Notes: a model not told the origin generated them from the sequence alone. Counted from the stretch's first letter, positions 19,202-30,440 are shown. The stretch: DNA of 64,000 nucleotides from Anaerostipes sp. (GCA_028697725.1 JAQVEG010000002.1:22123-86122), one strand, 5' to 3'. Translations and numbers: made by a program.

Positions 19202-20962
19202 CTACTCTTCTGTGGTACCTACTGTATCAGTAGCCTGTGGTCCAAGACTAACTACAATTCCTACTGCAGTTCCTGCACTAACTTCTTTTCCAGACGCAAT
19301 GCTCTGCCTAATAACACAGTTTTGATCAACTACATCATTGTATTCTTTTGATATACTTCCCAGCTTTAATCCTGCAGCCTTTAATTCAGCTTTTGCAGAA
19401 GAAAGACTTTCATATCTTAAATCTGGGACACTTACTAAAGATTCCCCTTTACTTACTGTAATTGTAATAGTGGATCCTGATTCCCGACGTGTTCCACCCT
19501 TTGGAGACTGTGAAATAACCTCTCCCGATTTGACATCGGAACTGTTCTCTGTTGTAACAGATACTTTAAATCCTTTATTGCTTAACGTCTTTGTTGCTGA
19601 TGTCTGGCTGTAACCTACAACATTTGGAACCTCAATGGTAGATTGCCCTGAACTTACAGTTAAAACAATTGTAGTTCCTTTATCAACTTCTGTGTTAGAT
19701 TCAATGCTCTGACGAATGACAACGCCTTCATCATAATCATCTGATGTTTCTGATTTTCTTTCGATTTTCAAATCAGAACCTATCATTTCCTTTGCTTTAT
19801 AATAAGTAATTCCTACATAATTCTCAACTGCGATTTGTTTTGGTTTTTCTGTTGTTTTTTCTGTTTCCGTTGTTGCACTTACTGTCGTTGATGTTCCAGA
19901 TTTAAAGAGGCCAGATCCATTGATTACAAAGACAACAATGGCAATAATAATAATGGCTCCTACAACAGCTGCTAAAATCACAACAAGACGTTCCATCTTA
20001 GCACTCATTCCATTTCCTTCATCATCATCGCTAGAATCATCTACATATCCAGAATGCTCTTGTGCATCATCCAATTCCTTCCCACTTAATACTATGGTTG
20101 GAGAATTGTCAACAATTGGAGCAACTCCAACATATTCACCACTAATATCATCAAATACCATCTGTAAATCCGCAATCAATTCCTGTGCACTTTGGTATCT
20201 TTCCTCTGGCTTTTTCATGGTACATTTTAAAATAATCTTCTCTAAGCTTTCAGGAATGTCTTCCACTAATGCATTTGGAGGAGTAATCTCATTTTGCAAA
20301 TGCATCAAAGCAACTGTAATTCCATTTTCATGGTCAAAAGGCAACTGCCCTGTTACCATCTCATACATAGTAATTCCAAGAGAATATATATCACTCTTTT
20401 CGTCACAAAACTTTCCTTTTGCCTGTTCTGGTGAAATATAATGAGCCGACCCAATGGCTGTTGATGTAACTGTATTAGAAGATGCAACTTTGGCAATTCC
20501 AAAATCTGTTACCTTAACTCCACCAGTCTCAGAAATAATAATATTCTGAGGCTTAATATCTCTATGAATTGTATGATTGGCATGAGCGCACTGAAGTGCC
20601 TTGGCAATCTGAATCGTCACATCTACCGTTTCTTTTGAAGAAAGTTTCCCTACTCGTCGGATATATTCCTTCAGGGTAAGACCATCTACTAACTCCATAA
20701 TAATATAATTAACGTCACCTTCAACACCAACATCGTAAACATTAACAATATTGGAACAGTTTAGACCTGCCACTGCCTGTGCCTCTACTTTAAATTTGCT
20801 TAAGATTTTCTCATCTTCCAAGAAATCTTTTTTTAACACTTTGACAGCTACATATCGATTTAATTTACGGTCTTTTGCCATAAATACTTCGGCCATTCCT
20901 CCAGCTCCAATATGCTTCAGAATTTCGTATCGGCCACTTAATAAACTTCCTGTCTCTAACAT
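19202..20962 (-). CDS. prkC: Stk1/PrkC family PASTA Ser/Thr protein kinase (three PASTA repeats by eye)
   Basis: HRDIKPQN and DFGIAK kinase motifs, TM near residue 340, three C-terminal PASTA-type repeats. Confidence 0.95.
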   Translation of the reverse strand: MLETGSLLSGRYEILKHIGAGGMAEVFMAKDRKLNRYVAVKVLKKDFLEDEKILSKFKVEAQAVAGLNCSNIVNVYDVGVEGDVNYIIMELVDGLTLKEYIRRVGKLSSKETVDVTIQIAKALQCAHANHTIHRDIKPQNIIISETGGVKVTDFGIAKVASSNTVTSTAIGSAHYISPEQAKGKFCDEKSDIYSLGITMYEMVTGQLPFDHENGITVALMHLQNEITPPNALVEDIPESLEKIILKCTMKKPEERYQSAQELIADLQMVFDDISGEYVGVAPIVDNSPTIVLSGKELDDAQEHSGYVDDSSDDDEGNGMSAKMERLVVILAAVVGAIIIIAIVVFVINGSGLFKSGTSTTVSATTETEKTTEKPKQIAVENYVGITYYKAKEMIGSDLKIERKSETSDDYDEGVVIRQSIESNTEVDKGTTIVLTVSSGQSTIEVPNVVGYSQTSATKTLSNKGFKVSVTTENSSDVKSGEVISQSPKGGTRRESGSTITITVSKGESLVSVPDLRYESLSSAKAELKAAGLKLGSISKEYNDVVDQNCVIRQSIASGKEVSAGTAVGIVVSLGPQATDTVGTTEE

Positions 20963-21699
20963 AGGTTTTCACCTCGTTCCTCTATCTTAACAAGAACCAC
21001 TGTAATATTATCTTTTCCACCATATTCATTGGCTCGATTTACTAAAAGTGATGCTTTATTTTCTAATTGGCTGTGATCTTCTATAATTTTCTCAATCTCA
21101 TCATCATCTACCATATTGGTTAATCCATCGGTACATAAAAGAAGATATCCCTCTTCCTTTTTTAGTTGAAAGAAATCTGGTTCTACGTCTTTGATTCCTG
21201 CTCCTACTGCTCTTGTTATCAAATTCTTCTTTGGATGATGTTTCATTTGGACAGAATCAATTTCTCCTGCCTTGACTAATTCCTGAACATAAGAATGATC
21301 TACGGTAATCTGTTTCATAATTCCATCATGGAAATAATATAAACGACTATCTCCAATATTCATAATATAAAGATTCCCATCAAATATAGTAGCTGCAACC
21401 AGCGTTGTCCCCATATTCTCAAAGGTCTTTTCCTTACACTTCTCCATGATTTCTACTTCTATCTGTCTCAAGGCTCTTATAAACATGTCAATGGGATCCA
21501 AACTTTGATCTTCACGTATCAACGAAACAAATCGATCAACTGTGTAGGAAGATGCATATCCTCCTGCTTTATGGCCGCCCATACCATCAGCGATAATATA
21601 TAAATTCTCCAATCTGCCCACTGGCTGATCAGAAAAGAACATAGCATCTTGATTCTCAGTTCGGACTTTCCCAATATGTGTATTCCCTACGGATTGCAT
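20956..21699 (-). CDS. Stp1/PrpC-like PP2C Ser/Thr phosphatase
   Basis: ADGMGGHKAG, NIGDSRLY, LCTDGLTNMVDD, GGKDNITVVLV. Confidence 0.95.
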   Translation of the reverse strand: MQSVGNTHIGKVRTENQDAMFFSDQPVGRLENLYIIADGMGGHKAGGYASSYTVDRFVSLIREDQSLDPIDMFIRALRQIEVEIMEKCKEKTFENMGTTLVAATIFDGNLYIMNIGDSRLYYFHDGIMKQITVDHSYVQELVKAGEIDSVQMKHHPKKNLITRAVGAGIKDVEPDFFQLKKEEGYLLLCTDGLTNMVDDDEIEKIIEDHSQLENKASLLVNRANEYGGKDNITVVLVKIEERGENLC

Positions 21700-21700
21700 A

Positions 21701-22738
21701 CTAGTTCTCCTTTTCTTGTAATTTTTGACGTCTCAATTGACCACATGCAGCATTAATATCTCTACCCATTTCTCTTCTAATGGTAACATTTACACGATTT
21801 TTTTCAAGTATGTTTTTAAAATCCCTGATAGATTCTGGCACTGACTGCTTAAAATCTCTCTCTTTAATAGGGTTTACTGGAATTAAATTTACATGACATG
21901 GAAATCCTTTTAATCTTTTGCAAAGCTCCTTTGCGTTTGATGAAGTATCATTCACTCCTGCAACAAGGCTATATTCAAATGTCATACGGCGTTTGGTTTG
22001 CTCAAAATAATACTTACAGGCATCTAATAATTCATCCATAGAATACTGATATGCAATTGGCATTAATTCTTTCCTCATTGCATCATTTGGTGCATGAAGA
22101 GAGATTGCCAACGTAATTTGTAATTTTTCATCTGCAAGACTTTGAATCTTTGGAACAATCCCACAAGTTGATACGGTAAGATTCCTCTGGCTAATATTTA
22201 ATCCATTTTCATCACTTAATAATGTTATAAATCGAAGAAGATTCTCATAATTATCCAGTGGCTCTCCTGTTCCCATTACAACAACATTGGAAACTCGTTC
22301 CCCAGTATCTTTTTGTATGGCATAAATCTGACCCACCATCTCAGCTGGGGTAAGACTTCTATCAAGACCTCCTAATGTAGAGGCACAAAATTTACATCCC
22401 ATACGACATCCTGCCTGAGATGAAATACAGACAGAATTTCCATGTTTATACTTCATTAAAACACTCTCTATGATATTCCCATCTTCTAGTTCAAACAAAT
22501 ACTTTCTAGTACCATCAATTTTGGAAACAAAATGTTCTATTTCTTTTAATTCCATCATGGTACATTGTTCTTTTAACTTTTCTTTTAATGCCTTTGGAAT
22601 ATTATTCATCTCATCAAAAGATAATGCCAGTCTTTTATGAAACCATTCATATACTTGTTTTGCCCGAAATTTCTTCTCTCCTATGGATTCCATATATTGT
22701 TCTAATTCTTTTAGAGTCATTGACCTAATATCTATCAT
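21701..22738 (-). CDS. rlmN: 23S rRNA (adenine2503-C2)-methyltransferase
   Basis: CRMGCKFCASTLGG radical SAM cluster, MGTGEPLDN. Confidence 0.97.
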   Translation of the reverse strand: MIDIRSMTLKELEQYMESIGEKKFRAKQVYEWFHKRLALSFDEMNNIPKALKEKLKEQCTMMELKEIEHFVSKIDGTRKYLFELEDGNIIESVLMKYKHGNSVCISSQAGCRMGCKFCASTLGGLDRSLTPAEMVGQIYAIQKDTGERVSNVVVMGTGEPLDNYENLLRFITLLSDENGLNISQRNLTVSTCGIVPKIQSLADEKLQITLAISLHAPNDAMRKELMPIAYQYSMDELLDACKYYFEQTKRRMTFEYSLVAGVNDTSSNAKELCKRLKGFPCHVNLIPVNPIKERDFKQSVPESIRDFKNILEKNRVNVTIRREMGRDINAACGQLRRQKLQEKEN

Positions 22739-24081
22739 ATACTCCTCCTAAATTTTGCAATGAAAAATCCGTCACATGGATGGATTCCTGGCAGTAATTG
22801 AATATATCCATCTTTTGCTGTCTCTATGTGTAAGTTTTCTGGCATTCGATCCGTTAAAGGAACTAGTTTTAAATCAAATTGCTCCTGAAGCCATACAACA
22901 TTATCTATATTCTCCATGGGATTGATGGTACATGTACTAAACATCAAGGTTCCACCTGGCTTCACATATTGAACCACTGTACTTAAAATCTCTCTTTGAA
23001 GTTGTACTAGACTGGCAAAACTTTCCCTTGTAATATTATATTTTATGTCACCTTTTTTTCCAATGATACCAAGACCTGAACAAGGAACATCTGCAATTAC
23101 AATGTCAGCCTGATTTATCATCTCTTCGTCTAATTCAGTGGCATCCTTCACCTGGGCTGTCATATTTTCCATATGCATTCGATCAATGTTTTCCCAAATT
23201 AATTCTTCTTTATATTCTGTTAAATCTCTTGCTATCACTTTTCCTGTTCCATTTAGCTTATCTGCAATAAAAAGTGCTTTCCCTCCTGGAGCGCTGCATA
23301 CATCAAGGACTACCTGATCTTCTTTTACATCTGCAAGATGTCCTGCAAGCATGGAACTTTCATCTTGAACCATACATGTTCCATTTCTAAATGCATCAAT
23401 TTTATTTAGGAAATCATAATCAGAGATAAACAGTGCTTCCTTCATAAAGTTCCCAGGAGTTACCGTTACATTTTGCTCCTGTAGCTTCTTTATCAACTCT
23501 TCTTTTGAAATCTTGCTTGTCATAATCGAAATCGTTGTTTTCTTTGGTTCTAAATAAGATGCTGCAATTGTCTCAACTTCTTCTTTGGAATAACTTTCTA
23601 AGAAGAAAGAAACCATCCATTCTGGAATGGAATATTTCACAGAAACATACGCTATAAAAGAATTTTCTTTCTTTGGATATGAAATGGTTTCTCTTCCACG
23701 AATAATTCCTCGAAGCACACCATTTACAAAACCAGACAATCTTTGAAATCCTCGTTTTTTGGAAAGCTTTACCGCCTCATTGCATATAGCCGAATCTGGT
23801 ACATGCTCCATATACATCATTTGGTATACACTCATGCGTAGAATCCCACGAATCACAGGCTTACACTTTCTTACCTTCGTCTTTGAAAACTGATCAATTA
23901 TATAATCTATAGTAATCTGACGTTCAAGGGTTCCTTGACATAAACGAGTAAAAAAGGAGCGGTCCCTCTTCTCACTATATTGGTATTTTTCCAGCGTATC
24001 TTTTATAATCTGATGAGATAACGCTTCCTTTTTATCAATCTTCACTAATACATCTAGTGCGACTGCTCTTACATTGTCCAT
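22735..24081 (-). CDS. rsmB: 16S rRNA (cytosine967-C5)-methyltransferase
   Basis: NusB-like N-terminus plus VLDVCSAPGGKALFIAD and DVPCSGLGI, FSTCTINPMEN. Confidence 0.95.
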   Translation of the reverse strand: MDNVRAVALDVLVKIDKKEALSHQIIKDTLEKYQYSEKRDRSFFTRLCQGTLERQITIDYIIDQFSKTKVRKCKPVIRGILRMSVYQMMYMEHVPDSAICNEAVKLSKKRGFQRLSGFVNGVLRGIIRGRETISYPKKENSFIAYVSVKYSIPEWMVSFFLESYSKEEVETIAASYLEPKKTTISIMTSKISKEELIKKLQEQNVTVTPGNFMKEALFISDYDFLNKIDAFRNGTCMVQDESSMLAGHLADVKEDQVVLDVCSAPGGKALFIADKLNGTGKVIARDLTEYKEELIWENIDRMHMENMTAQVKDATELDEEMINQADIVIADVPCSGLGIIGKKGDIKYNITRESFASLVQLQREILSTVVQYVKPGGTLMFSTCTINPMENIDNVVWLQEQFDLKLVPLTDRMPENLHIETAKDGYIQLLPGIHPCDGFFIAKFRRSI

Positions 24082-24082
24082 T

Positions 24083-25012
24083 TTATTCTCCTAATACAGT
24101 TCCCACACTTACTCCATAACCAAGCAAAAAGGCCTGTACTTGCATTCTTTTCTTTCCTGCCAGTTGAATTTCTTTTAATTCTAAAGCATTTTCACCAGCT
24201 GCTACCACGATACTTTTCTTTGTGATATCCACAATTGTGCCAGGTTTTTCGTCTCCTGTCCACATTTTTACGTCAGCATCCCACACTTTCATTACTTTTC
24301 CATTTAATTTTGTGTAGGCACTTGGCCATGGATTCAACCCACGAATTAAGCATTCAATTTCCTTGGCTGACTTTGTAAAATCAATTTGTCCCATTTCTTT
24401 TGTAAGCATTGGGGCATAAGAACTTTCTTGGTCATTTTGCTTTGTTCGAACTGCTGTATAATTCTCTAATTTTTCTAAAGTTTCAATTAGTAACTGGGCT
24501 CCTTGATGCATTAATTTATCATGGAGACTTCCTGCTGTTTCTTTTGGATCTAATTCCATGGATACTTTATCAATCATATCCCCAGTATCAAGACCTTTTC
24601 CCATATACATTGTTGTAATTCCAGTTTCTTTTTCTCCGTTTAACACAGCCCACTGAATTGGCCCTGCTCCTCGATATTTTGGAAGAAGAGATCCATGAAC
24701 ATTGATACATCCATACTTTGGAATATTTAAAATACTCTCTGGGAGAATCTGTCCATATGCAACTACTACAATTACATCTGGATTTAACTCTTGTAATTTA
24801 GCTGTAAATTCTTCATCTCTCGCCCTTTCAGGCTGTAACACCAAAAGACCATGTTCCACTGCCTTTTCTTTTACTGGAGTCATTAAAACCTTTTTTCCAC
24901 GTCCTTTTTGTTTATCTGGCTGTGAAACAACAGCAATCACTTCATGATGCTCTATTAGTTTTTCCAATGTTGGAACTGCAAATTCTGGCGTTCCCATAAA
25001 AATTACCTTCAT
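24083..25012 (-). CDS. fmt: Methionyl-tRNA formyltransferase
   Basis: MKVIFMGTPEFAVPTLEKL, NVHGSLLPKYRGAGPIQWAVLNG. Confidence 0.97.
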   Translation of the reverse strand: MKVIFMGTPEFAVPTLEKLIEHHEVIAVVSQPDKQKGRGKKVLMTPVKEKAVEHGLLVLQPERARDEEFTAKLQELNPDVIVVVAYGQILPESILNIPKYGCINVHGSLLPKYRGAGPIQWAVLNGEKETGITTMYMGKGLDTGDMIDKVSMELDPKETAGSLHDKLMHQGAQLLIETLEKLENYTAVRTKQNDQESSYAPMLTKEMGQIDFTKSAKEIECLIRGLNPWPSAYTKLNGKVMKVWDADVKMWTGDEKPGTIVDITKKSIVVAAGENALELKEIQLAGKKRMQVQAFLLGYGVSVGTVLGE

Positions 25013-25024
25013 TGTCGTCTCCTT

Positions 25025-25498
25025 TTACTCTTCTATTTCAATATCTCTCATTGACTCGTTGGCTACATCTGGATATAAAATTCCATCTAAATGATCACAC
25101 TCATGGCAGATAGCCCTTGCTAAAAGGCCTTCTCCTTCTACAACAATTGGTTCCATATTTTCATTCAATGCCTCACAGATGACATGATTTGGTCTTGTCA
25201 CACTTGCTATCTTTCCTGGCATACTAAGACATCCTTCATCTCCTGTTTGTTCTCCATCTCTTTGAACAATTTTAGGATTCACTAAGACAAAACATTCTCC
25301 ATCTTCATAGGTATCTATCACTACAATTCGCTTTAAGATTCCAACTTGTGGTGCTGCAAGTCCCACACCCATAGCTTCGTACATAGTATCAAACATATCC
25401 TCAATTAAAATCTGAGTTCTTGGTGTCATCTCTTTTACTTCTTTTGATGTCTTTCTTAGTACATCTTCTCCCATTCTACGAATATTTCTGATTGCCAT
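25025..25498 (-). CDS. def: Peptide deformylase
   Basis: GVGLAAPQVG, EGCLSMPG, HECDHLDG. Confidence 0.97.
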   Translation of the reverse strand: MAIRNIRRMGEDVLRKTSKEVKEMTPRTQILIEDMFDTMYEAMGVGLAAPQVGILKRIVVIDTYEDGECFVLVNPKIVQRDGEQTGDEGCLSMPGKIASVTRPNHVICEALNENMEPIVVEGEGLLARAICHECDHLDGILYPDVANESMRDIEIEE

Positions 25499-25509
25499 AA
25501 CTTCCTCCT

Positions 25510-27735
25510 TTAATAACTGTTCATTGGGTTAAAATCAAAATTAACCATAACGTCTTTTTTCAATTCACTTTGTTCTAACCATTCTTCTAGTCGATCTTTC
25601 ATTCTCACTAATGTCTCATATTCTGGTTCTTTTATATATAACACCTGTCGGTATACATCTTTGATTTTTGCAAATGTGGCCTCACTAGGACCAATAAAAT
25701 GTACTTTACAGCCTTTCACAATCTCTGCTGCCCTTTGGGCCATTTGGGAGCATTTCTCCTCATCTAAACTTGCAAAAAACACAACTAACATCTGATAAAC
25801 TGGCGGATATTTTAGCATTGTGCGATATCCCATTTCCTGTCGATAGAACTCTTCATAGTCCTGCTGGGATGCCGTTACAATACTATAATGATCTGGGCTG
25901 TATGTCTGAATAACAACTTCCCCTGGCTTTTCAGCTCGTCCTGCCCGTCCTGCTGCCTGCGTAAGAAGTTGAAACGTTCTTTCCCCTGCTCTGTAGTCGT
26001 TGCTATGCAAAGAAAGATCTGCCGCTAATATTCCCACCAAAGTAACATTGGCAAAATCATGACCCTTAACAATCATCTGTGTTCCTACTAAAATATCAGC
26101 TTCATCGTTGGAAAACGCTGCTAAAATCTCATCATAGCTGTGTTTCTTTCTTGTGGTATCCATATCCATACGCAAGACCTTTGCCTGAGGAAATTCTTTT
26201 AAAAGAGCAGATTCCACCTTTTGGGTTCCAAGACCGAAAGTTCCTATCATCTTACTTCCACACTGTGGACATACTTTTGGCATTTCCTCTTCATGCCCAC
26301 AATAATGACACTTTAACGTTCCACCTCTATGGTAAGTCAAGGACACATCACAATGGGAACATCCCATCACATGTCCACAGCTTCGACAGGAAACAAATCC
26401 TGCAAAACCTCTTCGATTTAAGAATAACATAATTTGCTCTTTTTTGTTTAACCGGTCTTGTATTAATTCATAAAGTTTTCGGCTGAACATACTTCGATTT
26501 CCTGCTTTTAATTCTTCCCTGAGATCTTCAATATATACCTCTGGTAATACTGCGTCCTTGGCTCTCTCCTTTAATGTCCAAAGTTTATAAGTTCCATCTA
26601 GTGCTTTTTGATAGCTTTCAATGGAAGGAGTCGCTGAACCTAGAATGACACTTGCGTGTTCCATTGCCGCTTTTTCAATGGCAACTTCTCTTGCATGATA
26701 TCTAGGTGTTTGTTCACTTTTATAACTTCCTTCATGTTCTTCATCTATAATAATGAGCCCAAGGTTCTCAAATGGCACAAACAAAGCTGAGCGTGGTCCA
26801 ATCATAATATCAACCTTGCCTTCTTTTGCACGAAGCCATTGATCATATCGTTCCCCTTTTGACATTTTAGAATTTAGAATAGAAACCCTGTCTCCAAAAC
26901 GACTGGTAAAACGCTTCACTGTCTGGTAAGTCAATGCAATTTCAGGAATTAAGACAATGGTCTGCTTTCCTTCTTTTATCATCTCCTCAATGGCAGCAAG
27001 ATAAACCTCTGTTTTTCCACTTCCTGTAATTCCATGTAACAGATACGTCTTTCTTTGTTCCCCTCGATAATCACAGATAAAATCGTCCACTATCTCCTGC
27101 TGTTTTTCGTTAAGGGGCAACGCCTCTTTCCTCTCAATGGGAACCTTAGAAGGATTTCTAAAATAATGTTCAGATTCCACACGAAGAATTCCATCTCTCT
27201 CCATTCCATCTATGGTACTTTTCCCTATTTTTAATTTCTTGGTTGCTATCTCCCAGGAAATCCTACCACAGTCTAACAGCTCAGCAAGAAGCCTTGCCTT
27301 AGCCACATAATGCTTAGAAAAATACTCCTCTAATAAAGCTAGTCCATGTACGGGATCTAACTCTAATACAAGAAATCGTTTTACTTTTTGTTTCATCTTA
27401 TCTTGAACTGGTAATACAGTTCGCAGAGCCTGAATCATAGTAGAACCATAATTCTCACGAATCCAGTAAGCTAATTGTATCATCTTTGACTCTACTGAAA
27501 CTAACTGCTCCTCAATTCCTATCATATCTTTTATTTTAGATTCATCATAATTAGACTGACTTCCAAGCTTTACCACAAATCCTTTTTGCTGCTTATTGCC
27601 TCTTCCAAATGGAACAATTACCTGCTGTCCCACATTTATTTTTTCACGCAAAGAAAGAGGCACTCGATACTGAAATACCCGATCCAGTGCCTCATGAGAT
27701 ATATTAATAATAATATCTGCATACATAACTTCCAT
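25510..27735 (-). CDS. priA: Primosomal protein N' (replication restart helicase)
   Basis: GITGSGKTEVY, DEEH, zinc-binding CRSCGHVMGCSHCD / CHYCGHEEEMPKVCPQCGS. Confidence 0.97.
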   Translation of the reverse strand: MEVMYADIIINISHEALDRVFQYRVPLSLREKINVGQQVIVPFGRGNKQQKGFVVKLGSQSNYDESKIKDMIGIEEQLVSVESKMIQLAYWIRENYGSTMIQALRTVLPVQDKMKQKVKRFLVLELDPVHGLALLEEYFSKHYVAKARLLAELLDCGRISWEIATKKLKIGKSTIDGMERDGILRVESEHYFRNPSKVPIERKEALPLNEKQQEIVDDFICDYRGEQRKTYLLHGITGSGKTEVYLAAIEEMIKEGKQTIVLIPEIALTYQTVKRFTSRFGDRVSILNSKMSKGERYDQWLRAKEGKVDIMIGPRSALFVPFENLGLIIIDEEHEGSYKSEQTPRYHAREVAIEKAAMEHASVILGSATPSIESYQKALDGTYKLWTLKERAKDAVLPEVYIEDLREELKAGNRSMFSRKLYELIQDRLNKKEQIMLFLNRRGFAGFVSCRSCGHVMGCSHCDVSLTYHRGGTLKCHYCGHEEEMPKVCPQCGSKMIGTFGLGTQKVESALLKEFPQAKVLRMDMDTTRKKHSYDEILAAFSNDEADILVGTQMIVKGHDFANVTLVGILAADLSLHSNDYRAGERTFQLLTQAAGRAGRAEKPGEVVIQTYSPDHYSIVTASQQDYEEFYRQEMGYRTMLKYPPVYQMLVVFFASLDEEKCSQMAQRAAEIVKGCKVHFIGPSEATFAKIKDVYRQVLYIKEPEYETLVRMKDRLEEWLEQSELKKDVMVNFDFNPMNSY

Positions 27736-27738
27736 AAA

Positions 27739-29088
27739 TTAATCTAATACATGTCCCTTTTCTCTTAATACTTTTACAACAGCATCTACATGCTCTCTGC
27801 AAATCTCATGTGTCTTTGCTTCTACCATAACACGAATCAAAGGCTCTGTTCCACTCTCACGAACAAGAATACGTCCATCACTTCCAAGAGTCTTTTCGAC
27901 TTTTGCAACTGCTGCCTGTACATCCTTGTCATTTTGTGCAGTTTTCTTGTCATTGACACGTACATTTTCAAGAATCTGTGGATAAATTGTTACTGGCTCC
28001 ACTAACTGTCCTAATGTCTTCTTTTGTTCTAACATAGCTTCCATTGTTTTTAGTGAAGTTAAGATTCCATCTCCTGTTGTGGCAAATTTATTAAAAATAA
28101 TATGTCCAGACTGTTCTCCACCAAGACCATGTCCGTTCTTTACCATATTCTCATTGACATACTTGTCTCCAACATCAGTCTTTTCATACTGGATTCCTGC
28201 TTCATCAAAGGCTTTATATAAACCTAGATTAGACATAACTGTAGTTACCACTGTATTGTTATTCAAATCTCCATGTGCCTTCATATACTTTCCACATGCG
28301 TAAAGAATTAAATCCCCATCAATAACTGCTCCGTTTTCATCAACTGCGATACATCGGTCTGCATCTCCATCATAAGCAAATCCAACATCTAAATGATTCT
28401 CTTTTACATACCCTTGTAAAATCTCAATATGAGTAGAACCACAGTTTGTATTAATATTGGTTCCATCTGGCTCATTGTTCAAAACATAAGTTTCCGCACC
28501 TAATGCGTCAAATACACTTTCTGCAATATTCGATGCACTTCCGTTAGAACAGTCTAAACCAACTTTAACCCCTTTAAAAGATCTAGTTGCTAAAGAAATC
28601 AAGTATCCAATATAACGATTACGTCCAATTGCATAATCTCTTGCATTCCCAATGTCACGCTTTGTAGCAAAAGGAATCTCTTCCATCTCTCCATCTATGT
28701 AGGCTTCAATCTTATCTTCTACTTCTGCTTCCATCTTATGACCTTTACTGTTAATAATCTTAATTCCATTGTCATAGTAAGGGTTATGGCTTGCTGAAAT
28801 CATGATACCACAGTCAAATTCCTCTGTTCTCACAACATGAGCAACACTTGGTGTTGTTGTTACATGAAGCATATATGCATTAGCTCCTGAGGCAGTTAAT
28901 CCTGCAATCAAAGCATTCTCAAACATATAACTGCTTCGTCTTGTATCCTTTCCAATGACAACTTTAGGACGCTTACTTCCCTGTCCAAAATACCATCCTA
29001 AATATCTACCTACTTTATATGCATGCTCAACGGTCAGTGTTACATTTGCCTCTCCACGAAATCCGTCGGTTCCAAAATATTTACCCAT
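27739..29088 (-). CDS. glmM: Phosphoglucosamine mutase
   Basis: MGKYFGTDGFRGEAN, MISASHNPYYDNGIK, DGDADRC, RESGTEPLIRVMVE. Confidence 0.97.
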   Translation of the reverse strand: MGKYFGTDGFRGEANVTLTVEHAYKVGRYLGWYFGQGSKRPKVVIGKDTRRSSYMFENALIAGLTASGANAYMLHVTTTPSVAHVVRTEEFDCGIMISASHNPYYDNGIKIINSKGHKMEAEVEDKIEAYIDGEMEEIPFATKRDIGNARDYAIGRNRYIGYLISLATRSFKGVKVGLDCSNGSASNIAESVFDALGAETYVLNNEPDGTNINTNCGSTHIEILQGYVKENHLDVGFAYDGDADRCIAVDENGAVIDGDLILYACGKYMKAHGDLNNNTVVTTVMSNLGLYKAFDEAGIQYEKTDVGDKYVNENMVKNGHGLGGEQSGHIIFNKFATTGDGILTSLKTMEAMLEQKKTLGQLVEPVTIYPQILENVRVNDKKTAQNDKDVQAAVAKVEKTLGSDGRILVRESGTEPLIRVMVEAKTHEICREHVDAVVKVLREKGHVLD

Positions 29089-29219
29089 TCTTATATTCTC
29101 CTTTTAGTCTTGCTCTTTCTCACTTAATTTAAATGAGAGATGATCTTCATCCCTCAAATGATTATAGCATAATCTCTTTTATTTGATAAGAAGTTCAAGG
29201 AACTTTATAATTCCCCTTG

Positions 29220-30431
29220 TTACTGTCCTTCAAAATAAGATACATAATCCACATGATATTTGCCATCTGGGAATAAATACTGATACAAATCAACAAAATA
29301 ATCATCTGTCATACTTGCTATATAATCTACAACAATTTGATTTTCTTCTTCCTCCCTGTATGGATGTTCCTCTAAATAATAAGACCTTGCTTCTTCCACA
29401 AATTCAATATGATGCTTGTAAATAATAGAATCTGTCCTTTTTTCCTGTAAATCATGAAGAAGCATTTCATACACTTCCCCAATCATTGGACCTACATTAT
29501 TCTCATAAATAGAATCAATGGCTTCATTGCAATATATCTCTCGATAATTTTCCTGTTTTGCAAGTTTTAGAGCTTCATAATATGGCTGATCCAACTGGAT
29601 ATAATCCTTACCATAACTGTTCTCTACAATATTTACAATTAAATTATTGATAATCTCTGCATTCTCAATTCCCATCTCACCCTCGGTAAACATGGAACTA
29701 TCTTGAAGCAGTTTTGCCTTCCTTGCATCCTGCCGGTCTTTCCCAAGGTAAGCAATCATATCACAAATTCGCACAACGCAACCTTCCAAAGTAGAAGGTA
29801 TCAGCTTTTTAATCGCCGCAGCATCTACGTAGCACTCTTCTATTTTTTGATTAAATTGTTCAAAATCCTTTAATACACTTGGTCGGTATTCCTTTAATTC
29901 AAATTCTCCATTATGACATAGAATTCCATCTAATACCTGAAGAGAAATATTTCTCGGAAACACTCCATGTAAAACTCTCACACTTTGAACATTGTGATTA
30001 AAAAATCGCCCTGTCTTTTCATGGTACTTTTCATTGAGATACCGTTCTCCTGCATGACCAAAAGGCGTGTGTCCAATATCGTGACCCAATGCAATTGCTT
30101 CAATCAAGTCACAGTTCAATCCTAAAATACTTCCAATATTCCTTGCAATTCTTGAAACAAGCTGTACATGAAGCGCCCTTCTTGTAATATCATCATTGGC
30201 TAAAAAAGAAAACACCTGGGTTTTATCTGCATAACGATTATAGTATGGAGAATGTATAATCTTCTCCACGTCCCTTACAAACGCTGGTCTCCATAAATTG
30301 GCCTTATCCCATTTAGGATTTTCTCGAATAATCTGCCTGTCATTGGTGCGATACGGATTTATTTTCTGTTCTTTCCTGTCTTCTATAATTCTTTCTTGAA
30401 GCTCTTTTGATAATTTATGATATCTTGACAT
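29220..30431 (-). CDS. dGTP triphosphohydrolase-like HD protein (dgt family)
   Basis: NRYADKTQVF, ALGHDIGHTPFGHAGE, HNVQSVRVL HD-domain motifs. Confidence 0.88.
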   Translation of the reverse strand: MSRYHKLSKELQERIIEDRKEQKINPYRTNDRQIIRENPKWDKANLWRPAFVRDVEKIIHSPYYNRYADKTQVFSFLANDDITRRALHVQLVSRIARNIGSILGLNCDLIEAIALGHDIGHTPFGHAGERYLNEKYHEKTGRFFNHNVQSVRVLHGVFPRNISLQVLDGILCHNGEFELKEYRPSVLKDFEQFNQKIEECYVDAAAIKKLIPSTLEGCVVRICDMIAYLGKDRQDARKAKLLQDSSMFTEGEMGIENAEIINNLIVNIVENSYGKDYIQLDQPYYEALKLAKQENYREIYCNEAIDSIYENNVGPMIGEVYEMLLHDLQEKRTDSIIYKHHIEFVEEARSYYLEEHPYREEEENQIVVDYIASMTDDYFVDLYQYLFPDGKYHVDYVSYFEGQ

Positions 30432-30440
30432 ATTCTATCC

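Noticed and set aside
19920-20441. 173-aa plus-strand ORF in prkC
   Set aside because: Antisense to kinase domain; no independent start signals.
29130-29165. Imperfect hairpin between dgt and glmM as a terminator
   Set aside because: Mismatched stem and no T tract; not strong enough to list.
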